Below are positions 19,544-29,018 of a stretch of 64,000 nucleotides of DNA, one piece after another. The stretch's first letter is position 1, and the number at the start of each line of letters is the position of its first letter. This stretch comes from [Borrelia] tanukii (lineage in GTDB: Bacteria; Spirochaetota; Spirochaetia; Borreliales; Borreliaceae). The notes beneath the pieces were generated by a model. The model searched no databases. It was not told where the DNA came from and saw only the letters and a list, made by a program, of their open reading frames with translations. The stretch spans positions 310,001 through 374,000 of the forward strand of contig NZ_CP124038.1 in assembly GCF_030436345.1 (NCBI RefSeq), written 5' to 3'. Both the position numbers and the translations under genes were made by a program.

Positions 19544-22348
19544 TTAAAGTTTTTCGGATAAATTTTCATAAAACAAAACATTCGATTTAGAAAAACTATT
19601 CTTGAAAATATTCCTAAGATTCAAACTAGCAAGATCTTTTTTAACACTTTTTACCATATCTTCATCTCTATTTAATATATCAAAAATCTTAGCTGATTCG
19701 CTTAAATTGCTAATCCCAGAATTAAAAAGTTTAGTATCTCTTATAGATGAAAAAGATGCCATTACTTCTACAACTCCAAGATTATTATAAGTCTCAATTT
19801 CTTTTAGTAAAAGAATTTTATGATAATCATTTTCTTTGGGATTAAAATTCAAAACATTGGCCTTTTCTAGTTCTAAATTTTGCATAACCCTTAAATAATA
19901 GCTTCTGGAAGCTAAAAAATCACCTGTCTTATAAAGAGTTAAGGCAATAGAATTTAAAACTTCGTTACTATTTGAAAACCCCGCCATGCTCTCTACTTTA
20001 AATAAATATTTCAATGCATCATCATAATTATTTTCTCTGTAACTAAGTAATCCAACTTTATAGTAAACATCTGGATAATCAACACCCTCATTTATTGCCA
20101 ATTTATAAGAAGATATCGCAGATTTAAAGTCATTTAAAGATCTAAGAATATCACCTTGCTTTTCATAAATTGAAGAAATTTCCTTAGATCCTTTTATAAG
20201 ATTGTGTTTTTTATAAAAAGAATAATCATTCAAGGCTAAACCAATAATATTACTAGCTCTAAGAGAATCTTTGGATTTTTCATAAATGTCTGCTAAAATT
20301 TTATAAGCCAATATCTTGTCTCCAGCATCTTCAATTGAATTTTTCTGCCTAAAACTATTTAATGCTTTAAGCAAATATACTTCGGCTTTCTTGAAATCTC
20401 CTATGTAATACGAATATCTTCCACTTTCAAAAAGTGCCTTATCGTAATTGGGATTTTTATTTAATATTTTTCTAAGAACGTATTCAATCTCTGAATTCAT
20501 ATTAACATTATTGTCAAGCTTAAAAATAGTTCTGCCATCATTTCTTTTGAAATCAGAGAATTCCTTATTCAATAAATTTGTTTGCCCATTAAGATAATTT
20601 AAGTTTATAGCAAGATTATTTGCCCTTTGATTATAAGTTACAAAAGAAATATACTTATCTACCAGATTTTTAGCATATTTTGTGTAAACAACTTCATCCA
20701 CATCTGTAATTTCATTTGACTTAATAAAATTATTAACATTATCAGATTCAGTATCTAAACCAGCTTCAATATAAGCATTGAAAAGTTTAAATAAAATTTC
20801 CTTTTTTTGTCCATACTTAGAAAGTACAACCGTATAGCTATTAATACTATCTTTATAATAGTTAGGATTTGTTTTAGCCCATTTAAAATAATTATCTCCC
20901 TTTAACAATAAAGCATCATAATCATAAAGATCGTAAGATATAACCTCATCAAGTATTGAATTAGCTTGAGAATATTCTCCAAGACTAATTTTCATAGAAG
21001 CATATGCAACATATCCTTCCTTATTAAACTTTTTTCGCCTTCTACTTGCAGAATTTTTAGAAAAAGGCTCAATTGTAAACAATTCCTCATATTTCTCTTC
21101 AGCACTATCAAAATCTCTAATATCTTCAAACGCTTTAGCATAATTGATAAACCATTTATCATCAGGCCTAATGTAATAAGCGTCTCTAAAGATAGCTTTT
21201 GCAAGCTCTCTTTTATTTGCATATATATATTCTATACCCTCTTTATACTTGCTCTCAGAGGCAACATAAAAAAATACTACATCTACTATAAAGTAAAAAG
21301 AAACTAAGACTAAAACAATAAACAAAGAAGCTATTTTTATCAAAGGCAACAAAGCTCTTGATACTCTATAGCTCAATTTTTGCTGAAGCTTGCTAAATTC
21401 TTCCGCCTTAAAATAAATTACAGGCAATTTAATAGATCGCCCAACAATATCCCCTACAAATTTAGCAATAAATTTCAACCTTTTTTTATTGCTTTCAACA
21501 AGATCAATTAACGCTTCAAGTTTATACTTTGAAATATTTTCCTTGGTTAAAGCCTCAGCAATTGCAATTCTTAAATTTCTAGGATAGGAATTTAAATGCT
21601 TTAAAAATAATGGATAATTAACTTTAAATTCTAATCGCTTAGAATTTGAAGTTTGGTCATACTCTAAAAATTTAAAATCATCTGCAACATTTTCAAAATC
21701 ACTCTCATCAGTACTTAAATTTAAATTGTCTTCAACAAACATCTCTGCTTGTTCGTCTGTCTGGCTTTTGTCATTTAAAGTATCATCAATGTTAACTTCA
21801 TTGGATTTATTGGATTGTAAAAAATCATCATCCACCGAAACAAAAGAATCATTACCAGCCTCAAAAAAATTATCATTGCCTTGATTGTTGATTGATTCTT
21901 CAGAACTTAGTTCTGAAGAATCAATCAACTTATCAAAATCAAGTTTAGAAGCAGCTTCTAAATCAATAGAATTATCATCAAGAACTTTGTCAATGTTACT
22001 TTCAAAAGAATCGCTAGAAGAAACATCAAAATCATTATCCAAAGTTGAAAGCTCTGAATCCATATCAATACTCAAGTCAGAACTACTTGAGGGTAAATTG
22101 TCATTAAAAATATCAGAGTAAGACAATTTATCCTCATTCTCAAGAGCATCAAGCATGAAATTTAAATCAAGCTCATCATCATTTTCCTCTAAACTAAGAT
22201 CTTCACCTATCCAGGGAACAATGCTCTCTCCAGGCTCAGGAAGCTTAACATCCATACTCACACCAAAAGATTCTTTAGACAATCTTTCATTAGAAAGATT
22301 GTCTAATATTTCTCTCTTAAACTGTTTTATCTTATCTATATCAGGCAT
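19544..22348 (-). CDS. flcA: Periplasmic flagellar collar protein FlcA (TPR)
   Basis: 934 residues. Residues 1-230 are acidic, Ser/Asp-rich and apparently disordered. A single membrane segment spans about 331-362, and many TPR-like helix pairs follow (about 370-900; for example NNYDDALKYLFKVE). It matches BB0326, named FlcA, which builds the spirochaete-specific collar around the periplasmic flagellar motor and helps stator assembly. That role is literature knowledge; size, TM and TPR layout are seen here. The ATG at 22348 follows the acyltransferase gene by 23 bp. The 5' part of the coding region holds two long perfect inverted repeats. Confidence 0.9.
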   Translation of the reverse strand: MPDIDKIKQFKREILDNLSNERLSKESFGVSMDVKLPEPGESIVPWIGEDLSLEENDDELDLNFMLDALENEDKLSYSDIFNDNLPSSSSDLSIDMDSELSTLDNDFDVSSSDSFESNIDKVLDDNSIDLEAASKLDFDKLIDSSELSSEESINNQGNDNFFEAGNDSFVSVDDDFLQSNKSNEVNIDDTLNDKSQTDEQAEMFVEDNLNLSTDESDFENVADDFKFLEYDQTSNSKRLEFKVNYPLFLKHLNSYPRNLRIAIAEALTKENISKYKLEALIDLVESNKKRLKFIAKFVGDIVGRSIKLPVIYFKAEEFSKLQQKLSYRVSRALLPLIKIASLFIVLVLVSFYFIVDVVFFYVASESKYKEGIEYIYANKRELAKAIFRDAYYIRPDDKWFINYAKAFEDIRDFDSAEEKYEELFTIEPFSKNSASRRRKKFNKEGYVAYASMKISLGEYSQANSILDEVISYDLYDYDALLLKGDNYFKWAKTNPNYYKDSINSYTVVLSKYGQKKEILFKLFNAYIEAGLDTESDNVNNFIKSNEITDVDEVVYTKYAKNLVDKYISFVTYNQRANNLAINLNYLNGQTNLLNKEFSDFKRNDGRTIFKLDNNVNMNSEIEYVLRKILNKNPNYDKALFESGRYSYYIGDFKKAEVYLLKALNSFRQKNSIEDAGDKILAYKILADIYEKSKDSLRASNIIGLALNDYSFYKKHNLIKGSKEISSIYEKQGDILRSLNDFKSAISSYKLAINEGVDYPDVYYKVGLLSYRENNYDDALKYLFKVESMAGFSNSNEVLNSIALTLYKTGDFLASRSYYLRVMQNLELEKANVLNFNPKENDYHKILLLKEIETYNNLGVVEVMASFSSIRDTKLFNSGISNLSESAKIFDILNRDEDMVKSVKKDLASLNLRNIFKNSFSKSNVLFYENLSEKL
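21887..21929. repeat. 20-bp perfect inverted repeat with 3-base loop inside flcA
   Basis: Left arm 21887-21906 and right arm 21910-21929 are exact reverse complements, with TTA between them. The hairpin lies in codons for residues about 140-154 of FlcA. Because it is palindromic in register, both strands encode the peptide LIDSSELSSEESIN. No terminator-type T run follows. Confidence 0.95.
22275..22306. repeat. 13-bp perfect inverted repeat near the start of flcA
   Basis: Arms 22275-22287 and 22294-22306 are exact reverse complements around a six-base loop (CATTAG). The stem begins 42 bases after the start codon, covering codons about 15-25 of flcA. Confidence 0.9.
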
Positions 22349-22371
22349 ATTGCAATCAAGTTCCTAGCTCA

Positions 22372-23265
22372 TCAAAAACTCTTTTTATACACTTCAAGAC
22401 CTTCTGCATGAAGCAGATTAAATCGATTTTCTAAATCTTTAGCAATTTTTAAACCCAAAACTTCCTTTGTAGCCTCTGTCTTACAATCTTTTAAAGTGTT
22501 TAAAATTTTACCTCTATAATCATCAATACTTATAACTTTGTCAGCATTATATATAAGAGTGTCTCTTTTAAAAACATCATGAGACATATCTCCATCTTCA
22601 GAAACTTCTAAAACATTTCCATTGACTCCAATCATCAAATAATAATCAAAAATTTTAAAATAATTACCAATTTCTAAAATTATTTTTTTCGTTTCGGGCT
22701 TTCCTTTTCTATATCTAGTAGCTGTGGGAAAAATCAGTATAATGTATCCACTATTTTTCTTTTCATAAATATATTTCATAGAATTAGCATTAAAAACACG
22801 TCTTTGCCTAGCATGCTCTGCACCAACCCCAACAAATGCATGCGGCGGATACACTAATATTGCATTGTATCCCAAAGAAAGAGTTTTAACAAATAAATTA
22901 TCTCTGAAAAGCTTAACTCCGGCTATTGGAATAATATGATCTGCAATATCATGATAACCCATTTTGTAAAGTAAAAATTGGAAACAGGGAAAATCAAAAT
23001 TACTGTAATGCTCCATTAATATAATTGAAGACTTGCCAGATTTGACCTTTTGATAAAGTTCTAAAATATTTTGCATACCAACAATAGTAGATCCATCCTC
23101 AAGAAGTCGCTCTATCATTCTATCTACCAATCTTCTACTATTAAGATCTGCACTACGATAAGATTTATCTAAATAATTAACATTTTCAACAGACTTAAAT
23201 TGACTTACAAAGTCGCTTTCCATATCTTTAAAATATTTATCAAAACTTTCATTTTGTACAAACAT
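22372..23265 (-). CDS. PlsC-like acyltransferase family protein
   Basis: 297 residues resembling glycerolphosphate acyltransferases. A HYSNFD (H-x4-D) motif near residue 80 stands in for the catalytic NHxxxxD. Near residue 170, FPTATRYRKGKP stands in for the PEGTRS substrate-binding block. IIPIAGVKLFRDN and an AILVYPP segment also fit the fold. The first Asn is Glu, and the EGTR block is changed to TATR, so substrate specificity may differ. The ATG at 23265 has an AAAGGTG ribosome site. It precedes flcA by 23 bp, probably in one operon. B. burgdorferi annotation calls this a glycerol-3-phosphate acyltransferase. Confidence 0.75.
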   Translation of the reverse strand: MFVQNESFDKYFKDMESDFVSQFKSVENVNYLDKSYRSADLNSRRLVDRMIERLLEDGSTIVGMQNILELYQKVKSGKSSIILMEHYSNFDFPCFQFLLYKMGYHDIADHIIPIAGVKLFRDNLFVKTLSLGYNAILVYPPHAFVGVGAEHARQRRVFNANSMKYIYEKKNSGYIILIFPTATRYRKGKPETKKIILEIGNYFKIFDYYLMIGVNGNVLEVSEDGDMSHDVFKRDTLIYNADKVISIDDYRGKILNTLKDCKTEATKEVLGLKIAKDLENRFNLLHAEGLEVYKKSF

Positions 23266-23662
23266 AAAACTAGCACCTTTAAAAGCATTCTATTTTGCCA
23301 CTTAATCATTAGTTACATCATTTTATTTATTACGAACAAACAACTCTATAAAGCTAGCAATAAATAACCAATATTAAACAAGCACACATTTTTGAAAACA
23401 TTTCACACCCATTATACCTTATTTATTACACAAATTAAAGTAAAATTTTAGCTTACACCAATGAGCAAAATAACACTAAAACTATTCAATTTATTAGACT
23501 TTTTTTATTGTAAAAATTAAAGTAAAATTTAAATATAAAATTAAATCAAAGTACCAGGAGACGTACATACTTAAAAGTAGAGCAGAGTAAATTTTCTTTA
23601 TTAAAAAGATTAATAAAGAGTTAACACAATAAGTATGTAAAATATTGAAAAAGGAAAATCCC
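23266..23662. promoter_or_regulatory. Divergent intergenic region and oppA1 leader
   Basis: About 400 bp between the acyltransferase gene and oppA1, with no credible gene. Near the oppA1 side, a 9-bp inverted repeat TCTTTATTA / TAATAAAGA (23595-23603 and 23611-23619, loop 7) lies 43 bp before the ATG. An isolated AGGAG at 23557 or so has no start codon behind it. Several A/T-rich -10-like boxes occur, but no pair with a good -35 could be chosen. The oppA1 ATG at 23663 has AAGGA seven bases upstream. Confidence 0.45.
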
Positions 23663-25243
23663 ATGAAATACACAAAAATAGCTTTAATGCTAACTATTTT
23701 TTCTTTAATAGCTTGTACCAATAATACTGCAAAAGAAAAAATAATTTTTAGAGCATCAAATTTAACCGAACCATCATCACTTGATCCTCAGCTCTCAACA
23801 GACCTTTACGGTAGCAATATCATTATAAACCTATTCTTAGGCCTAGTAGTAAAAGATTCACAAACTGGAAAATATAAACCGGGACTTGCAAAAAGTTGGA
23901 ATATTACTAATAACGGAACTATTTACACATTTCACCTAAGAGAAAATATAGTTTGGAGCGATGGGGTTGCCATTACTGCTGAGGAGATAAAAAAATCATA
24001 TTTAAGAATTTTAAATAAAAAAACAGCTGCATTGTATGCTAATTTAGTAAAATCTACAATAAAAAACGCACAAGAATATTTTGATGAGACGGTCTCTGAA
24101 TCTGAGCTTGGCATAAAAGCTATTGACAGCAAAACCTTAGAAATAACACTAACATCTCCAAAGCCTTATTTTCCCGATATGCTAACAAACTCAGCATACA
24201 TACCAATTCCAATGCATATTGTTGAAAAATACGGAGAAAATTGGACAAATCCTGAAAATATAGTTGTTAGTGGCGCATACAAACTCAAGGAAAGACTAAT
24301 TAATGATAAAATCGTAATAGAAAAAAATGAAAAATATTATAATGCAAAAAATGTAGAAATTGATGAGGTAATATTTTACCCAATAGAAGGTAGCGTAGCT
24401 TACAATATGTACATAAACGGTGAAATTGATTTTTTACAAGGAGCAGAAAAAAATAATAATTTAGAAGAAATTAAAATAAGAGAAGATTATTACTCAGGAT
24501 TAAAAAATGCAATGTCATACATGATATTCAATACATCCCTAAAACCACTAGACAATTTAAAAGTTCGACAAGCCCTCTCACTTGCTATTGACAGAGAAAC
24601 TTTATCTAAAATAGTTTTAAAAGGGAGTTCAGATCCAACAAGAAATTTAACTCCAAAATTTGATGATTATTCTTATGGGAAAAAGCTAATATTATTCGAT
24701 CCTAAGAATGCAAAAAAACTTTTAGCTGAAGCTGGATATCCAGATGGAAAAGGCTTTCCCACATTAAAATATAAAATCTCAAAAGGTGGAGGAAGCTCAA
24801 TAGTAACAGAATTCTTACAAGAACAATTTAAAAAAATCCTAAACATTAACATAGAAATCGAGAATGAAGAATGGACTACCTTTTTAGGAAGCAGAAGAAC
24901 TGGAAATTACCAAATTTCAAACATGGGATGGATAGGAGACTATTTTGACCCTTTAACATTCCTAGAAAGCTTATTTACAACAGAAAATCATTTTTTTGGA
25001 GCATACAAATATTCGAACAAAGAGTATGATGATTTAATAAGAAAATCTAATTTGGAACTTGATCCAATAAAAAGACAAGATATTCTAAGAGAAGCTGAAG
25101 CAATAATAGTAGAAAAAGATTTCCCTGTGGCGCCCTTATATATACCCAAATCTCATTACCTTTTCAGAAATGATAAATGGACAGGGTGGATACCAAATAT
25201 TGCAGAAAGCTATTTATATGAAGATATTAAAACTAAAAAATAA
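23663..25243 (+). CDS. oppA1: Oligopeptide-binding lipoprotein OppA1
   Basis: 526 residues. The lipoprotein signal ends at LIACT, then comes a full SBP_bac_5 (OppA/DppA) fold: EPSSLDPQLSTD, a LAKSWNITNNGTIYTFHLRE segment, WSDGVAITAEEIKKSY, and near the end WIGDYFDPLTFLE and FRNDKWTGW. It delivers peptides to OppBCDF. The frame opens at a TTG at 23645, but the ATG at 23663 has the ribosome site and a normal signal peptide. First of three tandem paralogues. Confidence 0.96.
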   Translation: MKYTKIALMLTIFSLIACTNNTAKEKIIFRASNLTEPSSLDPQLSTDLYGSNIIINLFLGLVVKDSQTGKYKPGLAKSWNITNNGTIYTFHLRENIVWSDGVAITAEEIKKSYLRILNKKTAALYANLVKSTIKNAQEYFDETVSESELGIKAIDSKTLEITLTSPKPYFPDMLTNSAYIPIPMHIVEKYGENWTNPENIVVSGAYKLKERLINDKIVIEKNEKYYNAKNVEIDEVIFYPIEGSVAYNMYINGEIDFLQGAEKNNNLEEIKIREDYYSGLKNAMSYMIFNTSLKPLDNLKVRQALSLAIDRETLSKIVLKGSSDPTRNLTPKFDDYSYGKKLILFDPKNAKKLLAEAGYPDGKGFPTLKYKISKGGGSSIVTEFLQEQFKKILNINIEIENEEWTTFLGSRRTGNYQISNMGWIGDYFDPLTFLESLFTTENHFFGAYKYSNKEYDDLIRKSNLELDPIKRQDILREAEAIIVEKDFPVAPLYIPKSHYLFRNDKWTGWIPNIAESYLYEDIKTKK

Positions 25244-25340
25244 TAAAATAAGTAATTTTAAAATTAAGATTTAAAATTAATATCTGCGGAAGAGCAATTA
25301 TAAAATTAAAATTAACTTCAAAACGGAGGTATAAAAAATT

Positions 25341-26924
25341 ATGAAATTACAAAAAACATTATTTTCAATAATATTTTTTCTAACTTTTCTTTGTTGTAAT
25401 AAAGAGGAAAAACAAGAAGGAGTATCATTTAAAATAAGCTTGGGGGCAGAACCAAGCAGCCTTGACCCCCAATTAGCAGACGATAATGTCGCATCAAAAA
25501 TGATAGACACAATGTTTAAAGGGCTTATTACAGGCGATCCTAAAACAGGGGGAAACAAGCCCGGACTTGCAAAAACCTGGGATATCTCTTCTGACGGAAC
25601 AGTTTACACATTTACTCTAAGAGAAAAAATTACCTGGAGTGATGGAGTTGCAATCACTGCAGAAGGAATTAGAAAATCTTATCTTAGAATTTTAAATAAA
25701 GAAACTGGCTCAAAGTATGTTGAAATGGTTAAATCAGCAATTAAAAATGGTCAAAAATATTTTGACGAACAAGTGCCTGACTCCGAACTTGGAATTAGAG
25801 CAATTGATGAAAAAACATTAGAAATAACATTGGAATCGCCAAAACCCTATTTTATTGACATGTTAGTACACCAATCATTTATTCCAATACCAATTCACAT
25901 TACCGAAAAGTACGGACAAAGCTGGACAAGCCCTGAGAACATGGTTACCAGTGGTCCTTTTAAATTAAAAGAAAGAGTTCCTAACGAAAAATATGTGTTT
26001 GAAAAAAATGATAAATACTACAACTCAAACGAAGTGGAAGTACAAGAAATTACATTTTATACAACAAATGACAACTCAACAGCATATAAAATGTATGAAA
26101 ATAAAGAATTAGATGCAATCTTTGGATCCATACCACCCGATTTAATTAAAGATCTAAAACTAAGAAGCGATTATTACTCATCAGCTGTTAATGCCCTATA
26201 CTTTTGCGCATTCAACACACACATTAAACCACTTGATAATGTTAAAATTAGAAAAGCTTTAACTCTTGCTATTGATAGAGAAACGCTCACATATAAAGTT
26301 CTTGACAATGGCACTATTCCTACAAGAAGGGCAACTCCTAACTTTAGCTCATATTCTTATGCAAAAAATTTAGAATTATTTAATCCTGAGGTTGCAAAAA
26401 CCCTTCTAGCTGAAGCTGGTTATCCTAATGGGGATGGATTTCCTATTTTAAAATTAATATATAATACAAGCGAAGCAAATAGAAAAATTTGTGAATTTAT
26501 TCAAAACCAATGGAAAAAAAATTTAAATATTAATGTGGAACTTGAAAACGAAGAATGGACAACTTATTTAAACACTAAAGCAAATGGAAATTACGAAATA
26601 GCAAGAGCAGGGTGGGTAGGCGATTACGCTGATCCTTCAACATTTTTAAGCATATTCACACAAGGATACACGCAATTTTCATCTCACAATTACTCAAACC
26701 CAGAATATAACGAACTTATTAAGAAATCTGATCTTGAACTTGATCCAATAAAAAGACAAGACATCTTAAGACAAGCAGAAGAGATAATTATTGAAAAAGA
26801 TTTTCCAATTGCACCAATATACATATACGGAAATAGTTACCTCTTCAGAAATGACAAGTGGACAGGCTGGAATACTAATATTTCAGAAAGATTTGATTTG
26901 TCTCAACTAAAATTAAAAAAATAA
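25341..26924 (+). CDS. oppA2: Oligopeptide-binding lipoprotein OppA2
   Basis: 527 residues with lipobox FLCC and the complete SBP_bac_5 fold (EPSSLDPQLADD, WSDGVAITAEGIRKSY, MVTSGPFKLKERVP, WVGDYADPSTFLS). A GGAGG ribosome site lies 12 bases before the ATG, a little far. Differences from OppA1 and OppA3 are spread through the ligand-lining regions, consistent with different peptide preferences. A terminator-like hairpin follows, so it may be transcribed partly apart from oppA3. Confidence 0.96.
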   Translation: MKLQKTLFSIIFFLTFLCCNKEEKQEGVSFKISLGAEPSSLDPQLADDNVASKMIDTMFKGLITGDPKTGGNKPGLAKTWDISSDGTVYTFTLREKITWSDGVAITAEGIRKSYLRILNKETGSKYVEMVKSAIKNGQKYFDEQVPDSELGIRAIDEKTLEITLESPKPYFIDMLVHQSFIPIPIHITEKYGQSWTSPENMVTSGPFKLKERVPNEKYVFEKNDKYYNSNEVEVQEITFYTTNDNSTAYKMYENKELDAIFGSIPPDLIKDLKLRSDYYSSAVNALYFCAFNTHIKPLDNVKIRKALTLAIDRETLTYKVLDNGTIPTRRATPNFSSYSYAKNLELFNPEVAKTLLAEAGYPNGDGFPILKLIYNTSEANRKICEFIQNQWKKNLNINVELENEEWTTYLNTKANGNYEIARAGWVGDYADPSTFLSIFTQGYTQFSSHNYSNPEYNELIKKSDLELDPIKRQDILRQAEEIIIEKDFPIAPIYIYGNSYLFRNDKWTGWNTNISERFDLSQLKLKK

Positions 26925-26945
26925 ATAATTAATATTTAATTAAAC

Positions 26946-26985
26946 AAAAATCGTCTATAAAAAATAAATCAATAGACGATTTTTT
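26946..26985 (+). terminator. Terminator hairpin after oppA2
   Basis: A 13-bp stem (26946-26958 with 26972-26984), 13-base loop, the right arm running into a T tract. It lies 20 bp after the oppA2 stop and before oppA3. It may cause only partial termination, given the tandem genes. Confidence 0.7.
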
Positions 26986-27056
26986 ATTGACTTTCTTCTA
27001 AAAAAAAGATAGCTTAAAATTCATAAATAATTTTAATTTGGAGAAAAGGTTAAAAT

Positions 27057-28682
27057 ATGAACTTTAATAAAACTGAAACAATAGGTAAAAAATTTAAGAT
27101 AGCAGCACTAATTATGCTTGCTGTGTCTCTGATTGCATGCAATAGCAATTCAGAAAAAGAAAAATTAACATTTAAAGTATACATAGGAGGCGCACCTTCG
27201 TCACTTGATCCACACTTGGTAGATGAGACAATAGGAGCAAGAATTTTGGAGCAAGTATTCTCAGGGCTCTTAACATTAAATACTAAAACGGGAAAGCTTA
27301 AGCCTGGACTTGCTAAAAATTGGGAGGTCTCAAAAGATAAAAAAACATATCAATTTTACCTAAGAGATAATCTTGTTTGGAGCGATGGAGTTTCAATTAC
27401 TGCTGAAGGGATAAGAAAATCTTTTTTAAGAATTTTAAATAAAACAACAGAATCTACAAATGTTGATATGGTAAAATCAATAATAAAAAATGGACAAGAG
27501 TACTTTGATGGAAAAGTGTCTGATTCTGAACTTGGAATTAAAGCAATTGATAGTAAAACATTGGAAATAACACTAACATCTCCAAAACCCTATTTTCTTG
27601 AATTACTTCTACATCATTCTTTCATGCCAGTACCTATTCATGTTATTGAAAAACATCAGGGAAATTGGACAAACCCTGAGAACATGGTTACCAGTGGTCC
27701 TTTTAAATTAAAAAAAAGATTACCTAATGAAAAAATTATATTTGAAAAAAACGAACACTATTACAATGCAAAAGAAGTAGAACTTGAAGAGCTTGTCTAC
27801 ATTACATCTGACAATGATCTAACTGTATATAATATGTACAAAAACAACGAAATTGATGCTATTTTCAACAGCATCCCGCCGGACATTGTAAATGAAATAA
27901 AAATACAAAATGACTATTATCAACACAAAAGTAATGCGATTTATTTATACTCATTTAATACAAAAATAAAACCCCTTGACGATGCTCGAGTTAGAGAAGC
28001 TTTAACGTTAGCTATTGACAGAGAAACTTTAACTTACAAAGTACTCAATGATGGTACAGTTCCCACAAGAGAAATAACCCCTAATCTTGAAAATTACAAT
28101 TACGGTAAAAAATTAGCTTTATTTGATCCTGAAAAATCTAAAAAACTTTTAACAAAAGCTGGATATCCGAATGGTAAAGGGTTTCCAACACTAACGCTAA
28201 AATATAATACAAACGAAACTCATAAAAAAATTGCTTCATTTATTCAAAACCAATGGAAAAAAATTTTAAATATAAATATTATGCTTACTAATGAAAATTG
28301 GCCTGTTCTTACCAATAGTAGAAATACGGGTAATTTTGAAATAATAAGGATTGGGCGCATTGGAGAATATTTGGATCCACATACATACTTTACTATATTC
28401 ACAAGCGAAAATTCGCAACTTGCGTCGTACAGATATTCAAACTCAGAATTTGATAAACTCGTCAGAGAATCGGATTTTGAAAAAGATCCCATAAAAAGGA
28501 AAAAAATACTCAGACAAGCAGAAGAGATAATAATTGAAAAAGATTTTCCTGCCGCACCAATATACATATATTCTGGACACTATCTTTTCAGAAACGATAA
28601 ATGGACTGGATGGAGTCCTAATGTATCAGAGGTTTATTATTTTTCTGAATTAAAACCAATTAAAAATGCAAAACAAAATTAA
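27057..28682 (+). CDS. oppA3: Oligopeptide-binding lipoprotein OppA3
   Basis: 541 residues. The signal is longer than in the other two (about 30 residues, lipobox LIACN). The SBP_bac_5 landmarks follow: APSSLDPHLVDE, WSDGVSITAEGIRKSF, MVTSGPFKLKKRLP and FRNDKWTGW. The conserved GWVGDY block of its paralogues is RIGRIGEYLDPHTY here, a change near the peptide pocket. The N-terminal extension has a GGAGAAAAGG ribosome site. A 40-base stretch is identical to oppA2. Confidence 0.95.
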   Translation: MNFNKTETIGKKFKIAALIMLAVSLIACNSNSEKEKLTFKVYIGGAPSSLDPHLVDETIGARILEQVFSGLLTLNTKTGKLKPGLAKNWEVSKDKKTYQFYLRDNLVWSDGVSITAEGIRKSFLRILNKTTESTNVDMVKSIIKNGQEYFDGKVSDSELGIKAIDSKTLEITLTSPKPYFLELLLHHSFMPVPIHVIEKHQGNWTNPENMVTSGPFKLKKRLPNEKIIFEKNEHYYNAKEVELEELVYITSDNDLTVYNMYKNNEIDAIFNSIPPDIVNEIKIQNDYYQHKSNAIYLYSFNTKIKPLDDARVREALTLAIDRETLTYKVLNDGTVPTREITPNLENYNYGKKLALFDPEKSKKLLTKAGYPNGKGFPTLTLKYNTNETHKKIASFIQNQWKKILNINIMLTNENWPVLTNSRNTGNFEIIRIGRIGEYLDPHTYFTIFTSENSQLASYRYSNSEFDKLVRESDFEKDPIKRKKILRQAEEIIIEKDFPAAPIYIYSGHYLFRNDKWTGWSPNVSEVYYFSELKPIKNAKQN

Positions 28683-29018
28683 TTAATTTTTCAAAAAGGC
28701 TTCAATATATAATTAAAAATAATATTGAAGCCTAATGTAAAAGCGAAACTGGGCAAATGACACTTAAGAGTACAGCCTTGTTTAAAGCAAAAATACACAA
28801 ATAATATTTTAAGATTCTAAGGTAAAATACTTTAGAATCTTAAACAAAAAAACAATCCTCTCTAATTAACATAATAAAATTTTAAATAAAAATTAAAAAA
28901 TCTAAGACACTCTTATCTATCAAAAATTATCAGTTATAGCTTGAAAAACAATAAATACTATATGATATAATTGACTAATACATAATGTTGCCAATTACCC
29001 ATTTACAAAGGAGCAAAA
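28683..29018. other. oppA3-oppB intergenic region with two hairpins
   Basis: About 335 bp without a credible gene. It contains two perfect inverted repeats: 28697-28708 with 28722-28733 (12 bp, 13-base loop), right after oppA3, and 28809-28820 with 28832-28843 (12 bp, 11-base loop). Neither is followed by a strong T run on the plus strand, so they may be processing or attenuation structures rather than simple terminators. A promoter for oppB is near the 3' end. Confidence 0.6.
28941..28971 (+). promoter_or_regulatory. Candidate promoter of oppBCDF
   Basis: TTGAAA at 28941-28946 and a perfect TATAAT at 28966-28971, spaced 19 bp, about 47 bp before the oppB ATG. It would allow permease expression independent of the oppA genes. 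Confidence 0.5.

Noticed and set aside
20966..21307. Plus-strand open frame of 113 codons inside flcA
   Set aside because: It is antisense to a well-supported gene, has no ribosome site and no recognisable protein features.
21887..21929. The flcA palindrome as an insertion-element end or invertible switch
   Set aside because: The arms enclose only three bases, there is no transposase or target duplication, and the reading frame is intact.
21885..22121. Plus-strand frame encoding a peptide identical to part of FlcA
   Set aside because: The identity is explained by the inverted repeat; the frame has no ribosome site.
25338..25341. ATT start for oppA2 at better spacing from GGAGG
   Set aside because: The ATG immediately after it is adequate and gives a proper lipoprotein signal.
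28244..28567. Minus-strand open frame of 107 codons inside oppA3
   Set aside because: Antisense to a clear gene with no start signal.
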